From NCBI GenBank assembly GCA_031370675.1, contig JANMQT010000034.1, positions 1 to 13,853 on the forward strand: a DNA stretch of 13,853 nucleotides. Direction: 5' to 3'. This DNA comes from SZAS-18 sp031370675 (GTDB lineage Bacteria; Verrucomicrobiota; Verrucomicrobiia; Chthoniobacterales; SZAS-18). A program made the position numbers and the translations under genes. Under the pieces are notes generated by a model that saw nothing but the letters and a program-made list of their open reading frames with translations, was not told the origin of the DNA and searched no databases. Shown here in pieces: positions 1 through 6,385 of this stretch. Numbering within the stretch: the first letter of the stretch is position 1; every line of letters begins with the position of its first letter.

Positions 1-1
1 C

Positions 2-1597
2 CGCTTCAAGAACCCGCAGCATTTCAAGAATCCCATCACCGCGCTTCCGGCCCTGCTCGGCAAGGGCACGAAGTTGAGCGACCTTTGGCTGCCCGTCCGC
101 ATTCACGGCGACATGGCGCTCTTCAAGGGCATCATGAAGGAAATGCTCGCCGCCGAGGAGGCGAATCCGGGCAGCGTCGTCGACCGCGCCTTCGTCACCC
201 AATTCACCAGCGGTTACGAGGAGCTCGTGGCCGACCTGAACGCCAGCTCGTGGGATCGCATCGTGAAGGACTCGGGCCTGACCCGCGAGCAGATCAAGCA
301 GGCGGCCGACCTCGCCATCCAAAGCAAGCGCATCATTTGTTGCTGGGCCATGGGCCTGACCCAGCACAAGAAGGCCGTCGGCACGATCCAGATGATCATG
401 AATTTCCTGCTGCTCGGCGGGAACATCGGCCGCCCCGGCGCGGGGCCGTGCCCCGTGCGCGGCCACTCCAACGTGCAGGGCGATCGCACGATGGGCATCT
501 TTGAGCGAGTGAGCGACGCGTTTCTCGACAAGCTTGGCCAGGAATTTAACTTTGCCCCGCCGCGCGAACATGGCACCGACACGGTAAACGCCATCAAGAA
601 GATGCATTCGGGCGACATCAAGGTGTTCGTCGCGATGGGCGGCAACTTCCTCTCCGCCACGCCCGACACCGAGTACACCGCCCAGGCCCTGACGCGCTGC
701 AATCTGACGGTGCAGGTGTCCACCAAGCTGAACCGCGGCCACCTCATCACCGGCAAGCAGGCGCTCATCCTCCCGTGCCTCGGCCGCAGCGAAACTGACA
801 CCCAGGCCGGCGGCGACCAGTTCGTCACGGTCGAGGACTCCATGGGCGTCATCAACCCGTCGCGCGGGCACCTCGAGCCCGCCTCCGGCACCCTGCAGAG
901 CGAACCCGGCATCGTCGCGGGCATCGCCAAGGCCACCCTCGGCGCGAAAACCACGGTGCCGTGGGACGAGTTGATCGCGAATTACGATCTCATCCGCGAC
1001 CGCATCGAGCGCGTCATCCCCGGGTTCGAGAAATACAACGAGCGCATCCGCCGCGGGGTTTTCTATCTGCCGAATGCGGCGCGAGACCGGCGCGTCTTCA
1101 ACAACGCCGGCGGCAAGGCGAAATTCACGGTGCACGAGCTGCCCGACATCGATCCGGAACCGGGCCAGTTTGTGATGATGACGATGCGCACACACGATCA
1201 ATTCAACACCACGGTCTACGGCCTCGATGATCGCTACCGCGGCGTGTACAACGGCCGGCGCGTTGTGTTTATGCACCGCGACGACATGAAGGAACTCGGC
1301 TTCACCGCCGGCCAGCTCGTCGATCTCACCAGCCATTTTCGCGGCGAGGAGCGGCAGGCGCCGCGTTTTCTCGTGACCCCATACGACATACCGCGCGGCG
1401 CGGTGGCGACCTATTTCCCCGAGGCGAACGTGCTCGTGCCGGTCGACAGCGTGGCCGAGCGCAGCAACACGCCCACTTCAAAGTTTGTCATCGTCACCCT
1501 CAAACCAACGGCCGACGTGGTCGGAGCGGCGCAGGCCATCGTGAGGGATGCACAGGAAGCCGCGCAGGCGCGCGAGACCAAGCTGCAGACCGCCTGA
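2..1597 (+). CDS. FdhF/YdeP-type molybdopterin oxidoreductase, C-terminal part (5' truncated by window)
   Basis: The reading frame is open from base 2, so the start lies outside the window; about 531 residues are visible against roughly 750-780 usual for the family. It resembles the formate dehydrogenase alpha-like YdeP group, which binds a bis-molybdopterin guanine dinucleotide cofactor. The diagnostic stretch GPCPVRGHSNVQGDRTMGI is encoded near 443-499. A second catalytic-domain segment (VAMGGNFLSATPD) lies near 632-670, and the C-terminal MopB_CT-like beta domain (MMTMRTHDQFNTTVYG, then DRYRGVYNGRRVVF) near 1178-1270. The iron-sulfur/N-terminal part cannot be judged. The physiological substrate of this family is poorly settled; formate is a guess supported by the oxalate/formate-type transporter 135 bases downstream on the same strand. 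Family assignment is firm, reaction is not. Confidence 0.88.
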   Translation, partial: RFKNPQHFKNPITALPALLGKGTKLSDLWLPVRIHGDMALFKGIMKEMLAAEEANPGSVVDRAFVTQFTSGYEELVADLNASSWDRIVKDSGLTREQIKQAADLAIQSKRIICCWAMGLTQHKKAVGTIQMIMNFLLLGGNIGRPGAGPCPVRGHSNVQGDRTMGIFERVSDAFLDKLGQEFNFAPPREHGTDTVNAIKKMHSGDIKVFVAMGGNFLSATPDTEYTAQALTRCNLTVQVSTKLNRGHLITGKQALILPCLGRSETDTQAGGDQFVTVEDSMGVINPSRGHLEPASGTLQSEPGIVAGIAKATLGAKTTVPWDELIANYDLIRDRIERVIPGFEKYNERIRRGVFYLPNAARDRRVFNNAGGKAKFTVHELPDIDPEPGQFVMMTMRTHDQFNTTVYGLDDRYRGVYNGRRVVFMHRDDMKELGFTAGQLVDLTSHFRGEERQAPRFLVTPYDIPRGAVATYFPEANVLVPVDSVAERSNTPTSKFVIVTLKPTADVVGAAQAIVRDAQEAAQARETKLQTA

Positions 1598-1630
1598 ACG
1601 AGCGCGACGCGAACCCACTAAAGATTTGGA

Positions 1631-1671
1631 CGCGGCGCCCGGCCGCCGCGCCCGAAGCCCGGAGTTTTTTT
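1631..1671 (+). terminator. Weak hairpin plus T-run between the oxidoreductase and the MFS gene
   Basis: CGCGGCG (1631-1637) can pair with CGCCGCG (1644-1650) around a 6-base loop, and seven T lie at 1665-1671. The T-run is 14 bases from the stem, so this is not a canonical intrinsic terminator. A second 5-bp pairing (CCGGA/TCCGG) straddles the T-run. It may attenuate read-through or do nothing. Confidence 0.25.
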
Positions 1672-1732
1672 CCGGACCTCCCCAGCCAGAAACCCAAGAC
1701 CCCTTAAACCCCTAAAACAGAAAACCACACCC

Positions 1733-3157
1733 ATGGGATTCCTCGATCGAGAAGCAACCGTGGCGGACTCCAGCTATTCACGCTGGCAGTTCCCCACCGC
1801 CGCCATCGCCGTGCAAATGTGCATCGGCGAAATCTACGGCTTCGGCGTCTTCAATGTGCCGCTCACGCGTCTCATTGGCATTAAAGAATCAATCAAAGGC
1901 CAGGATTGGACCATTCCCCAAGTGGGCTGGATCTACTCCATCGGCCTGATCATGCTCGGCCTCTCCGCGGCCGTTCTGGGCAAGTGGGTCGAGCGCAGTG
2001 GTCCGCGCAAGACCATGCTGGCCAGCGCACTCTGCTTTTGCGGCGGCCTTTGGATCGGCGCGCTCGGCGTCTACTTCCACAATCTATGGCTGATCTATTT
2101 CGGCTACGGCTTTATCGGCGGCATTGGCCTCGGCTTGGGATATATCGCGCCGGTTTCCACGCTGATTAAGTGGTTTCCGGATCGACCCGGCATGGCCACG
2201 GGATTCGCCATCATGGGCTTCGGGGGCGGCGCCTTAATCGGCGCGCCGTTGGGAAACCTGCTCATGGAATACTTCAAGTCCCAGAATCCGAACACCGTCG
2301 GGGTCGGTGAAGCGTTCCTCGCCATGGGAGTGATTTACATGGTCTCGATGCTGTTCGGCGCCTTCACCGCCAAGGTTCCGCTCGCCGGCTACCGGCCCGC
2401 CGGCTGGACCCCGCCACCGCAGAGCGCCAACCTCATGATCACGCAGAGCCATGTCTCCGCCGACGAGGCACCCAAAACACCGCAGTTCTGGCTGCTCTGG
2501 GTCATCCTCTGCATGAACGTCAGCGCAGGCATCGGCATCCTCGGTCAGTTCTCGCTGATGCTTCAGGACATGTTCAGCCTCGTCGACAAGCTCGGCGTCA
2601 AGGAGGCTGCAGCCATCGGCGCCGGCTTTGGCGGACTGCTCTCGATCTTCAACATCGTCGGCAGGTTCTTCTGGTCCTCGTCGTCCGACTTCACCGGCCG
2701 CAGGGTCGTTTATTGCATCTACTTCCTCCTCGGCATGGCGTTGTACCTGGCGATTCCATGGACCCAGAAAACGTACTCAGTCACGCTGTTTGTGCTGGTT
2801 TGCTGCGTCATCATTTCGATGTATGGCGGCGGCTTCGCCACGATTCCGGCATATCTGCGCGACATGTTTGGGACCTATCAGGTAGGCGCCATTCACGGCC
2901 GCTTGATCACCGCATGGTCGGTGGCGGCGGTGCTTGGACCAGCGGCGATCAATTACATCTCCACCTACAACAAGGAGCACGGCGTGCCGAAGGAGCTCGC
3001 TTACAACGATGTAATGTACGTCTCGGTGGGCATGCTGGTGATTGGCCTGATCGCCAATCTCCTCGTCAAGCCGGTGAATGCGAAACACCACTACAAGGGT
3101 GAGATCCCCGGAGTTACCCCGGCCGCACAGCCTGCTCCCGCCGGCGCAAAAGCCTGA
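1733..3157 (+). CDS. OFA-family MFS transporter (oxalate/formate antiporter-like)
   Basis: A 474-residue inner-membrane protein with the twelve-helix pattern of the major facilitator superfamily. It belongs to the oxalate:formate antiporter (OxlT/YhjX-like) branch by its N-terminal segment (VQMCIGEIYGFGVFNVPL, about 26-43), the Gly-rich helix near 2100-2160 (GFIGGIGLGLGY) and the late-helix signature AIHGRLITAWS (about 386-396), which carries Arg390. OxlT uses basic residues inside the membrane for dicarboxylate binding; whether Arg390 takes that role is inference. Other family members carry other organic acids, so oxalate is not certain. No Shine-Dalgarno is seen before the ATG; the leader is A- and C-rich. 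It lies 135 bases after the molybdopterin oxidoreductase and 27 bases before the small membrane protein, suggesting one transcript that ends at the terminator at 3362-3401. Confidence 0.88.
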   Translation: MGFLDREATVADSSYSRWQFPTAAIAVQMCIGEIYGFGVFNVPLTRLIGIKESIKGQDWTIPQVGWIYSIGLIMLGLSAAVLGKWVERSGPRKTMLASALCFCGGLWIGALGVYFHNLWLIYFGYGFIGGIGLGLGYIAPVSTLIKWFPDRPGMATGFAIMGFGGGALIGAPLGNLLMEYFKSQNPNTVGVGEAFLAMGVIYMVSMLFGAFTAKVPLAGYRPAGWTPPPQSANLMITQSHVSADEAPKTPQFWLLWVILCMNVSAGIGILGQFSLMLQDMFSLVDKLGVKEAAAIGAGFGGLLSIFNIVGRFFWSSSSDFTGRRVVYCIYFLLGMALYLAIPWTQKTYSVTLFVLVCCVIISMYGGGFATIPAYLRDMFGTYQVGAIHGRLITAWSVAAVLGPAAINYISTYNKEHGVPKELAYNDVMYVSVGMLVIGLIANLLVKPVNAKHHYKGEIPGVTPAAQPAPAGAKA

Positions 3158-3184
3158 ATCAATCCATCCAAAACAAACTATCCT

Positions 3185-3340
3185 ATGAATCCAAAAGCAC
3201 TCATCTGCTGGATCCTCGTCAGCCTGCCACTGGGCTGGGGATTGTCCAAGTCCATTGAAAGGGCGATGCCGCTCTTCCAAGGCAAACTGGCGGCCGCGAA
3301 AGCGGCACCCGCCAAGCCCGCCGAGGCGCCCAAAAAGTAA
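3185..3340 (+). CDS. Putative MFS transporter small subunit (51 aa, one membrane helix)
   Basis: This short frame starts MNPKALICWILVSLPLGWG and has a single hydrophobic helix at about residues 5-20. An amphipathic stretch (LSKSIERAMPLF) and an Ala/Lys/Pro-rich tail ending in PKK follow. It starts 27 bases after the OFA transporter stop, on the same strand, and its stop lies 21 bases before a strong terminator, so it is the last gene of that transcript. From memory, small one-helix proteins next to OFA-type transporters are annotated in databases as 'MFS transporter small subunit'; the role, presumably assembly or stability, is not established as far as I know. The position, the clean ATG-to-TAA frame and the membrane helix support a real gene. 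No clear ribosome-binding site precedes the ATG. Confidence 0.75.
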   Translation: MNPKALICWILVSLPLGWGLSKSIERAMPLFQGKLAAAKAAPAKPAEAPKK

Positions 3341-3361
3341 CCTGGAATTCCTCCCTGCCAT

Positions 3362-3401
3362 CGCCGGGTCGGCCCTCAGGGTCGGCCCGGCGGTTTTTTT
3401 T
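3362..3401 (+). terminator. Strong Rho-independent terminator of the oxidoreductase-MFS unit
   Basis: CGCCGGG (3362-3368) pairs with CCCGGCG (3386-3392). The inner TCGG/TCGG and CCC/GGG segments extend the stem through two G-U wobbles to about 14 bp around a tight loop. Eight T follow at 3394-3401. It sits 21 bases after the stop of the small-subunit gene. Confidence 0.92.
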
Positions 3402-3429
3402 GGGACAGAAGGCCGACATTAATTTTGTT

Positions 3430-3552
3430 TGTCATCCTGAGCGAGGCGGGTGAGTCGAAGGACCTCTTGCTGTCGTTCAGTGCGGAGTTCGCCATGCTCG
3501 TCACGTGAGCCAGAAAGCAATTGTAGGTGCCTCGACTGCGCTCGGGATGACA
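3430..3552. repeat. MITE/REP-like imperfect inverted repeat
   Basis: The left end reads TGTCATCCTGAGCG (3430-3443) and the right end CGCTCGGGATGACA (3539-3552), which is its reverse complement with one mismatch. The similarity continues inward (GAGTCGAAGGACC on the left; GGTGCCTCGACTGC on the right). Termini of the TGTCATCCTGAGCG type are, from memory, a very common dispersed palindromic repeat in several bacterial phyla. There is no coding frame inside that looks like a transposase, so it would be a non-autonomous element. No target-site duplication is obvious. Confidence 0.7.
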
Positions 3553-3680
3553 AGGAGGAACCGGCCTCAGCGAGGCCGGCTTCATGGGTCACGCGCATTT
3601 CCCGCGTGCAGCCCACCCGATCCTTCTCCGCGGCTCTTCCGCCCATCTAGGCGGTAGCCAGCCAAGCGAACAATCTCTTC

Positions 3681-4355
3681 TCATGCGTCCTGCGTCAGCC
3701 GACCATCCCGCATTACGAAGCGGAGATCCGCCCGGCGGGCCAGCTCGTTGTTGTGCGTCACAAGCACCAGCGTGAGATCCCGCTGCGCCAGGGAAAAGAG
3801 CCCGTCGATGACGGGTGCGGCGCTCGTCGAATCGAGGCTCCCTGTGGGCTCGTCGGCGAAGACAATGCCGGGATCGTTAATCAGCGCGCGCGCCACGGCG
3901 ACACGCTGCATTTCGCCACCGGACAATTCGCCTGGCCGATGGTGCAGGCGCGTTTCCAGTCCGACCAAGGCCAGCAGCTCGCGCGCGCGGCTCGCGCCAT
4001 TCCGGTTTCCGGCGAAGAGCGCCGGCAGCAGCACGTTCTCAAGGGCGGTGAGCGTTGGTTGAAGATGAAAGCTTTGAAACACGAATCCAATGCGCCGGGC
4101 GCGCAGGCGTGTCACCTGGGACTCGACCAACCGCGAAATGTCCTCTCCGTCCAGCAAGACCGCGCCGGCATTGGGACGATCGAGGCAACCCATGATTTGC
4201 AGCAAGGTTGTCTTGCCAGAGCCCGACGGCCCAACAATCGCCACCCGCGCGCGACGCGCAATCCGCAAGCTGACTTCGCGCACGGCTTCAATCCGCTCCC
4301 GCCCGCGCTGAAATGAGCGGCAGACTCCACGCAGCTCCAGCACCGAATCACTCAT
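3681..4355 (-). CDS. ABC transporter ATP-binding protein, LolD/MacB type
   Basis: A 224-residue cytoplasmic ATPase that powers the permease encoded just upstream. Visible motifs are Walker A GPSGSGKTT (42-50), Q-loop FQSFHLQP (Gln94), ABC signature LSGGEMQRVAVARAL (144-158), Walker B IVFADEPTGSLD (164-175) and the H-loop His201 in LVTHNNE. This set and the length are typical of the LolD/MacB/FtsE group, which act with FtsX-like permeases on substrates in or beyond the inner membrane. The frame is open further upstream, but I chose the ATG at 4355: the protein then begins MSDSVLELRGV as in the family, and the start overlaps the permease stop by 8 bases (ATGAGTGA). That overlap implies translational coupling. 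Its substrate cannot be told from this subunit. Confidence 0.93.
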   Translation of the reverse strand: MSDSVLELRGVCRSFQRGRERIEAVREVSLRIARRARVAIVGPSGSGKTTLLQIMGCLDRPNAGAVLLDGEDISRLVESQVTRLRARRIGFVFQSFHLQPTLTALENVLLPALFAGNRNGASRARELLALVGLETRLHHRPGELSGGEMQRVAVARALINDPGIVFADEPTGSLDSTSAAPVIDGLFSLAQRDLTLVLVTHNNELARRADLRFVMRDGRLTQDA

Positions 4356-5505
4356 GCCGGAGAGCCTCCGCGGGCACAGTCGATGCCGCGCGCCAAGCCG
4401 GGTAAAGTCCCGCGACCGCCCCAAGAACCATGGCGCCAAGCGCCACGAGAAAAATGATGTCCAGCGTAATCGCAATCATGGATCCAGAGGGTGCAAACGG
4501 CAGCGTGCCCCGAAGCCCGCGGTCCATCCATGACGACGCCACCGCTCCACCACAGGCGCCCAGCAGGCCCCCGGCCGCCGCGAGGATGGTCGTTTCCAGC
4601 AAAATCAAAATGAGCAATTGGCCACGCGAAGCTCCGACGCAACGGAAGAATCCAAACTCGCGCGCCTGCTCCGTGACCGACATCAACATGGTGTTGAGAA
4701 CGCCCAACACGGCAACCGCCACTGCCACCGCGAGCACCGCCGCCATAAGCACGCGGCTGCTGCCCACCATTTTCAGAATTTGCTGGAGCATTTGCTCGGA
4801 CGTGACGACGTAGACGTCTGGGAGAGCTTCGATTCGGCCCTTCACCGCCGGCAGCTGCTCAATGTCCGCGAGCGCCACTCCCACACCAGTCAGCTTTCCT
4901 TCCTTTCGAAAAACGTGCTGCGCGACCGGCAAGGGAAGGTAAAGGAAACCGTCTTCTTCGCCGCCGGTCCGCGCCAGCACGCCGCTGACGACAAAGTCAC
5001 GATCGAGATCCGGAAAAGCGATTCGGTCGCCGATTCGGCGCTGGAGCACCTCCGCGGCCTCGGCGCCGAGGACAATCGAATCGGCCCGCGGAAACCACTC
5101 GCCCGATATTTTCAGATGCGGCTTCAACGCGCGCCATTCGTTGTCGATGCCGTAAAACATCTGCAGTCGGCCCCCCTCGGCCGGCAGGGCAAACACCAGG
5201 ATTTCGGTCGCCACGCGCACGCCGGGAATACGCCGCACCTCGGCAGCGCGCTCCTGCGCCAGGAATTTCGGGACTTCGCCGCCGTGCAGGGCCAAGGTGG
5301 CCGCCTCCATCGCGCAACCCTCGGTGGAGACGAACAAATGAATGCCGGCCCGGGCAAAATCGCGCTTCAAAGCCTCCGCGTAGCCCCGCGAGAAACCGAG
5401 CAGGCTGCAGAGCGACGCGCTGGCCAGCGCCACGCCAATGATGGTCAATACCGAGCGCACGGGCCGGCGGAGAAGCGTGCGCCACGCCAGGTCAAAGAGG
5501 GTCAT
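4348..5505 (-). CDS. ABC transporter permease, MacB/LolE (FtsX-like) family
   Basis: A 385-residue inner-membrane protein with the classic MacB-type plan. It has one helix near the N-terminus (about 17-38, after LLRRPVRSVLTIIG), a large periplasmic MacB_PCD-like domain (about 40-248), then three helices (about 252-276, 297-325, 343-367). The cytoplasmic loop REFGFFRCVGASRGQL (282-297) matches the family's REIGxxRAxGAxRxQI coupling region. The C-terminus (LYPAWRAASTVPAEALRHE) is also standard. Members export peptides or antibiotics, or extract lipoproteins, by mechanotransmission rather than by a channel. Its ATG overlaps the stop of the small exported protein by 4 bases (ATGA), and its own stop overlaps the ATPase start. 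No MFP/HlyD-type adaptor is encoded nearby, so a MacAB-TolC-like pump is not demonstrated. Confidence 0.92.
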   Translation of the reverse strand: MTLFDLAWRTLLRRPVRSVLTIIGVALASASLCSLLGFSRGYAEALKRDFARAGIHLFVSTEGCAMEAATLALHGGEVPKFLAQERAAEVRRIPGVRVATEILVFALPAEGGRLQMFYGIDNEWRALKPHLKISGEWFPRADSIVLGAEAAEVLQRRIGDRIAFPDLDRDFVVSGVLARTGGEEDGFLYLPLPVAQHVFRKEGKLTGVGVALADIEQLPAVKGRIEALPDVYVVTSEQMLQQILKMVGSSRVLMAAVLAVAVAVAVLGVLNTMLMSVTEQAREFGFFRCVGASRGQLLILILLETTILAAAGGLLGACGGAVASSWMDRGLRGTLPFAPSGSMIAITLDIIFLVALGAMVLGAVAGLYPAWRAASTVPAEALRHE

Positions 5506-5861
5506 AGAGATTTCACCTTACTGACGGCAAGGGATACCACCGACTCGCCTTGCCCGACGTGCCGAACTTGGACGGAGCCCGTGACGCTTACAGACTGTCC
5601 CGCGCGCAACCGCGGCAAGACCAAGCCGGGCTCCGGCACGCCTTCAACAACGTCAAGCTTATCCTTGAGAATCAAACAGCCGTCGCCGCCGCAAACGCCA
5701 CCCAAACGAGCATGCACAATCACCGTCTTTCCGGAAAAGAACTCGGGCGACGCGAGCAACGCGGCCAACGTCGTCGGCGTCGGAGGCTCCGCTCCGGAAA
5801 GCTGCAAGATTTGAACCGCCAGTCCGATTAGCAGGGTTAAGAGTACGCGGTAAGTTTTCAT
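5502..5861 (-). CDS. Small exported protein, DUF4920/OB-fold-like
   Basis: This 119-residue protein has a signal peptide: MKTYR, a hydrophobic core to about residue 21, and a likely cut near LSGA (24). The mature part is beta-rich. FFSGKTVIVHARLGGVCGGDGCLILKD-like segments run from about 41 to 67 and then RLRAGQSVSVTGSVQVR (85-101). The pattern 'gain of a covering phrase, CxxxxC, then a strand' recalls DUF4920-type OB folds, in which a Cys-containing turn (here Cys57 and Cys62) lies after the first strand. This resemblance is from memory and only moderate. It would act in the periplasm. It lies 31 bases after the ArsR gene and overlaps the permease start by 4 bases, so it probably works with the ABC transporter. 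Function unknown. Confidence 0.7.
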   Translation of the reverse strand: MKTYRVLLTLLIGLAVQILQLSGAEPPTPTTLAALLASPEFFSGKTVIVHARLGGVCGGDGCLILKDKLDVVEGVPEPGLVLPRLRAGQSVSVTGSVQVRHVGQGESVVSLAVSKVKSL

Positions 5862-5892
5862 GGTTTATTCAATTCTAGGCGTTTGGATAAAT

Positions 5893-6270
5893 TCATGCCT
5901 TGGTGCGGCGGGACGCTCTGGTCCGGCGGGGACGCGCATCATCCATCAGGCAGAGTCCCCGATCGAGGAGTGCCGGGACACAGGGATCCGCCAGGCGATA
6001 GTGGATCGAAACGCCTGCGCGCCGGGACGCGATGATCCCAAGCGCGGCCAGATGCTGGAGTTGATTGGACACGGCGGGAAGCTTCAGGCGAAGTCGCGCG
6101 GCGAGCTTCGACACGCTCAACTCCGGCTCCTTCGCGAGTGCATGCAGCAGGCGGAGCCGGGTCACTCCCGCCAGGACCTGGAAGAGACCAGCCAGGCGGC
6201 CCGCCCGGCCGGTCGACAGCAGGGGCCGGTTCTCCAGCGCGGACTTTTCACGGCAGGCAGGCAGACTCAT
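5893..6270 (-). CDS. ArsR/SmtB-type winged-helix transcriptional repressor
   Basis: A 125-residue cytoplasmic regulator. The winged helix spans about 25-94. Its first helix is LFQVLAGVTRLRLLHALA, the recognition helix is LKLPAVSNQLQHLAALGII (62-80), and the wing is SRRAGVSIHYRL (82-92). The Cys pair of the classical arsenic/cadmium motif ELCVC is absent: the sequence here is ELSVS (50-54). Two other cysteines (Cys97 and Cys107) lie in the C-terminal helix and could sense a thiophilic metal or oxidant. A very basic tail (RPRRTRASRRTKA) ends the protein. The frame is open for 98 codons upstream, but I chose the ATG at 6270 because the extension has no family similarity and would cross the promoter of the divergent MFS gene. 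It is the first gene of the ABC operon and likely autoregulates it. Confidence 0.88.
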   Translation of the reverse strand: MSLPACREKSALENRPLLSTGRAGRLAGLFQVLAGVTRLRLLHALAKEPELSVSKLAARLRLKLPAVSNQLQHLAALGIIASRRAGVSIHYRLADPCVPALLDRGLCLMDDARPRRTRASRRTKA

Positions 6271-6385
6271 CGGCCCAAGTTTGCGATAACGTATTACATG
6301 AAGCAATGAAATAATGAAATAATGAGGGTCAGCCTGGGCGGGGGCCGGGCTTGACGAACCGGGCGCACAGCCCGATGAGGGTGCG
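6271..6385. promoter_or_regulatory. Shared divergent control region, arsR operon / MFS gene
   Basis: These 115 bases separate the start codons of the divergent arsR-type and MFS genes. An AT-rich core (about 6281-6325) contains two back-to-back copies of GAAATAAT (6308-6315, 6316-6323) and a related ATGAA-type copy just upstream. AATAAT within each copy matches a sigma70 -10 box at five of six positions, but no good -35 box is paired with it. ArsR-type repressors usually bind AT-rich sites overlapping such promoters, so this is the expected operator. The exact site is inference. Confidence 0.5.

Larger units (their letters stand above)
3341..3680. other. Gene-free interval with stacked hairpins
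   Basis: No gene is seen in these 340 bases between the plus-strand MFS unit and the minus-strand ABC operon, which converge here. It holds the terminator (3362-3401), the inverted repeat (3430-3552) and three small perfect hairpins. These are CCGGCCTC/GAGGCCGG at 3561-3579, CACGCG/CGCGTG at 3590-3608 and CCGCC/GGCGG at 3639-3654. None of the three has a T-run on the minus strand, so no convincing terminator for the ABC operon is visible. Confidence 0.7.

Noticed and set aside
4618..5814. 398-residue open frame on the plus strand
   Set aside because: It is antisense to the permease and small exported protein genes, low in hydrophobic patterning and rich in Arg, His and Gln. The minus-strand genes have family motifs and coupled overlaps.
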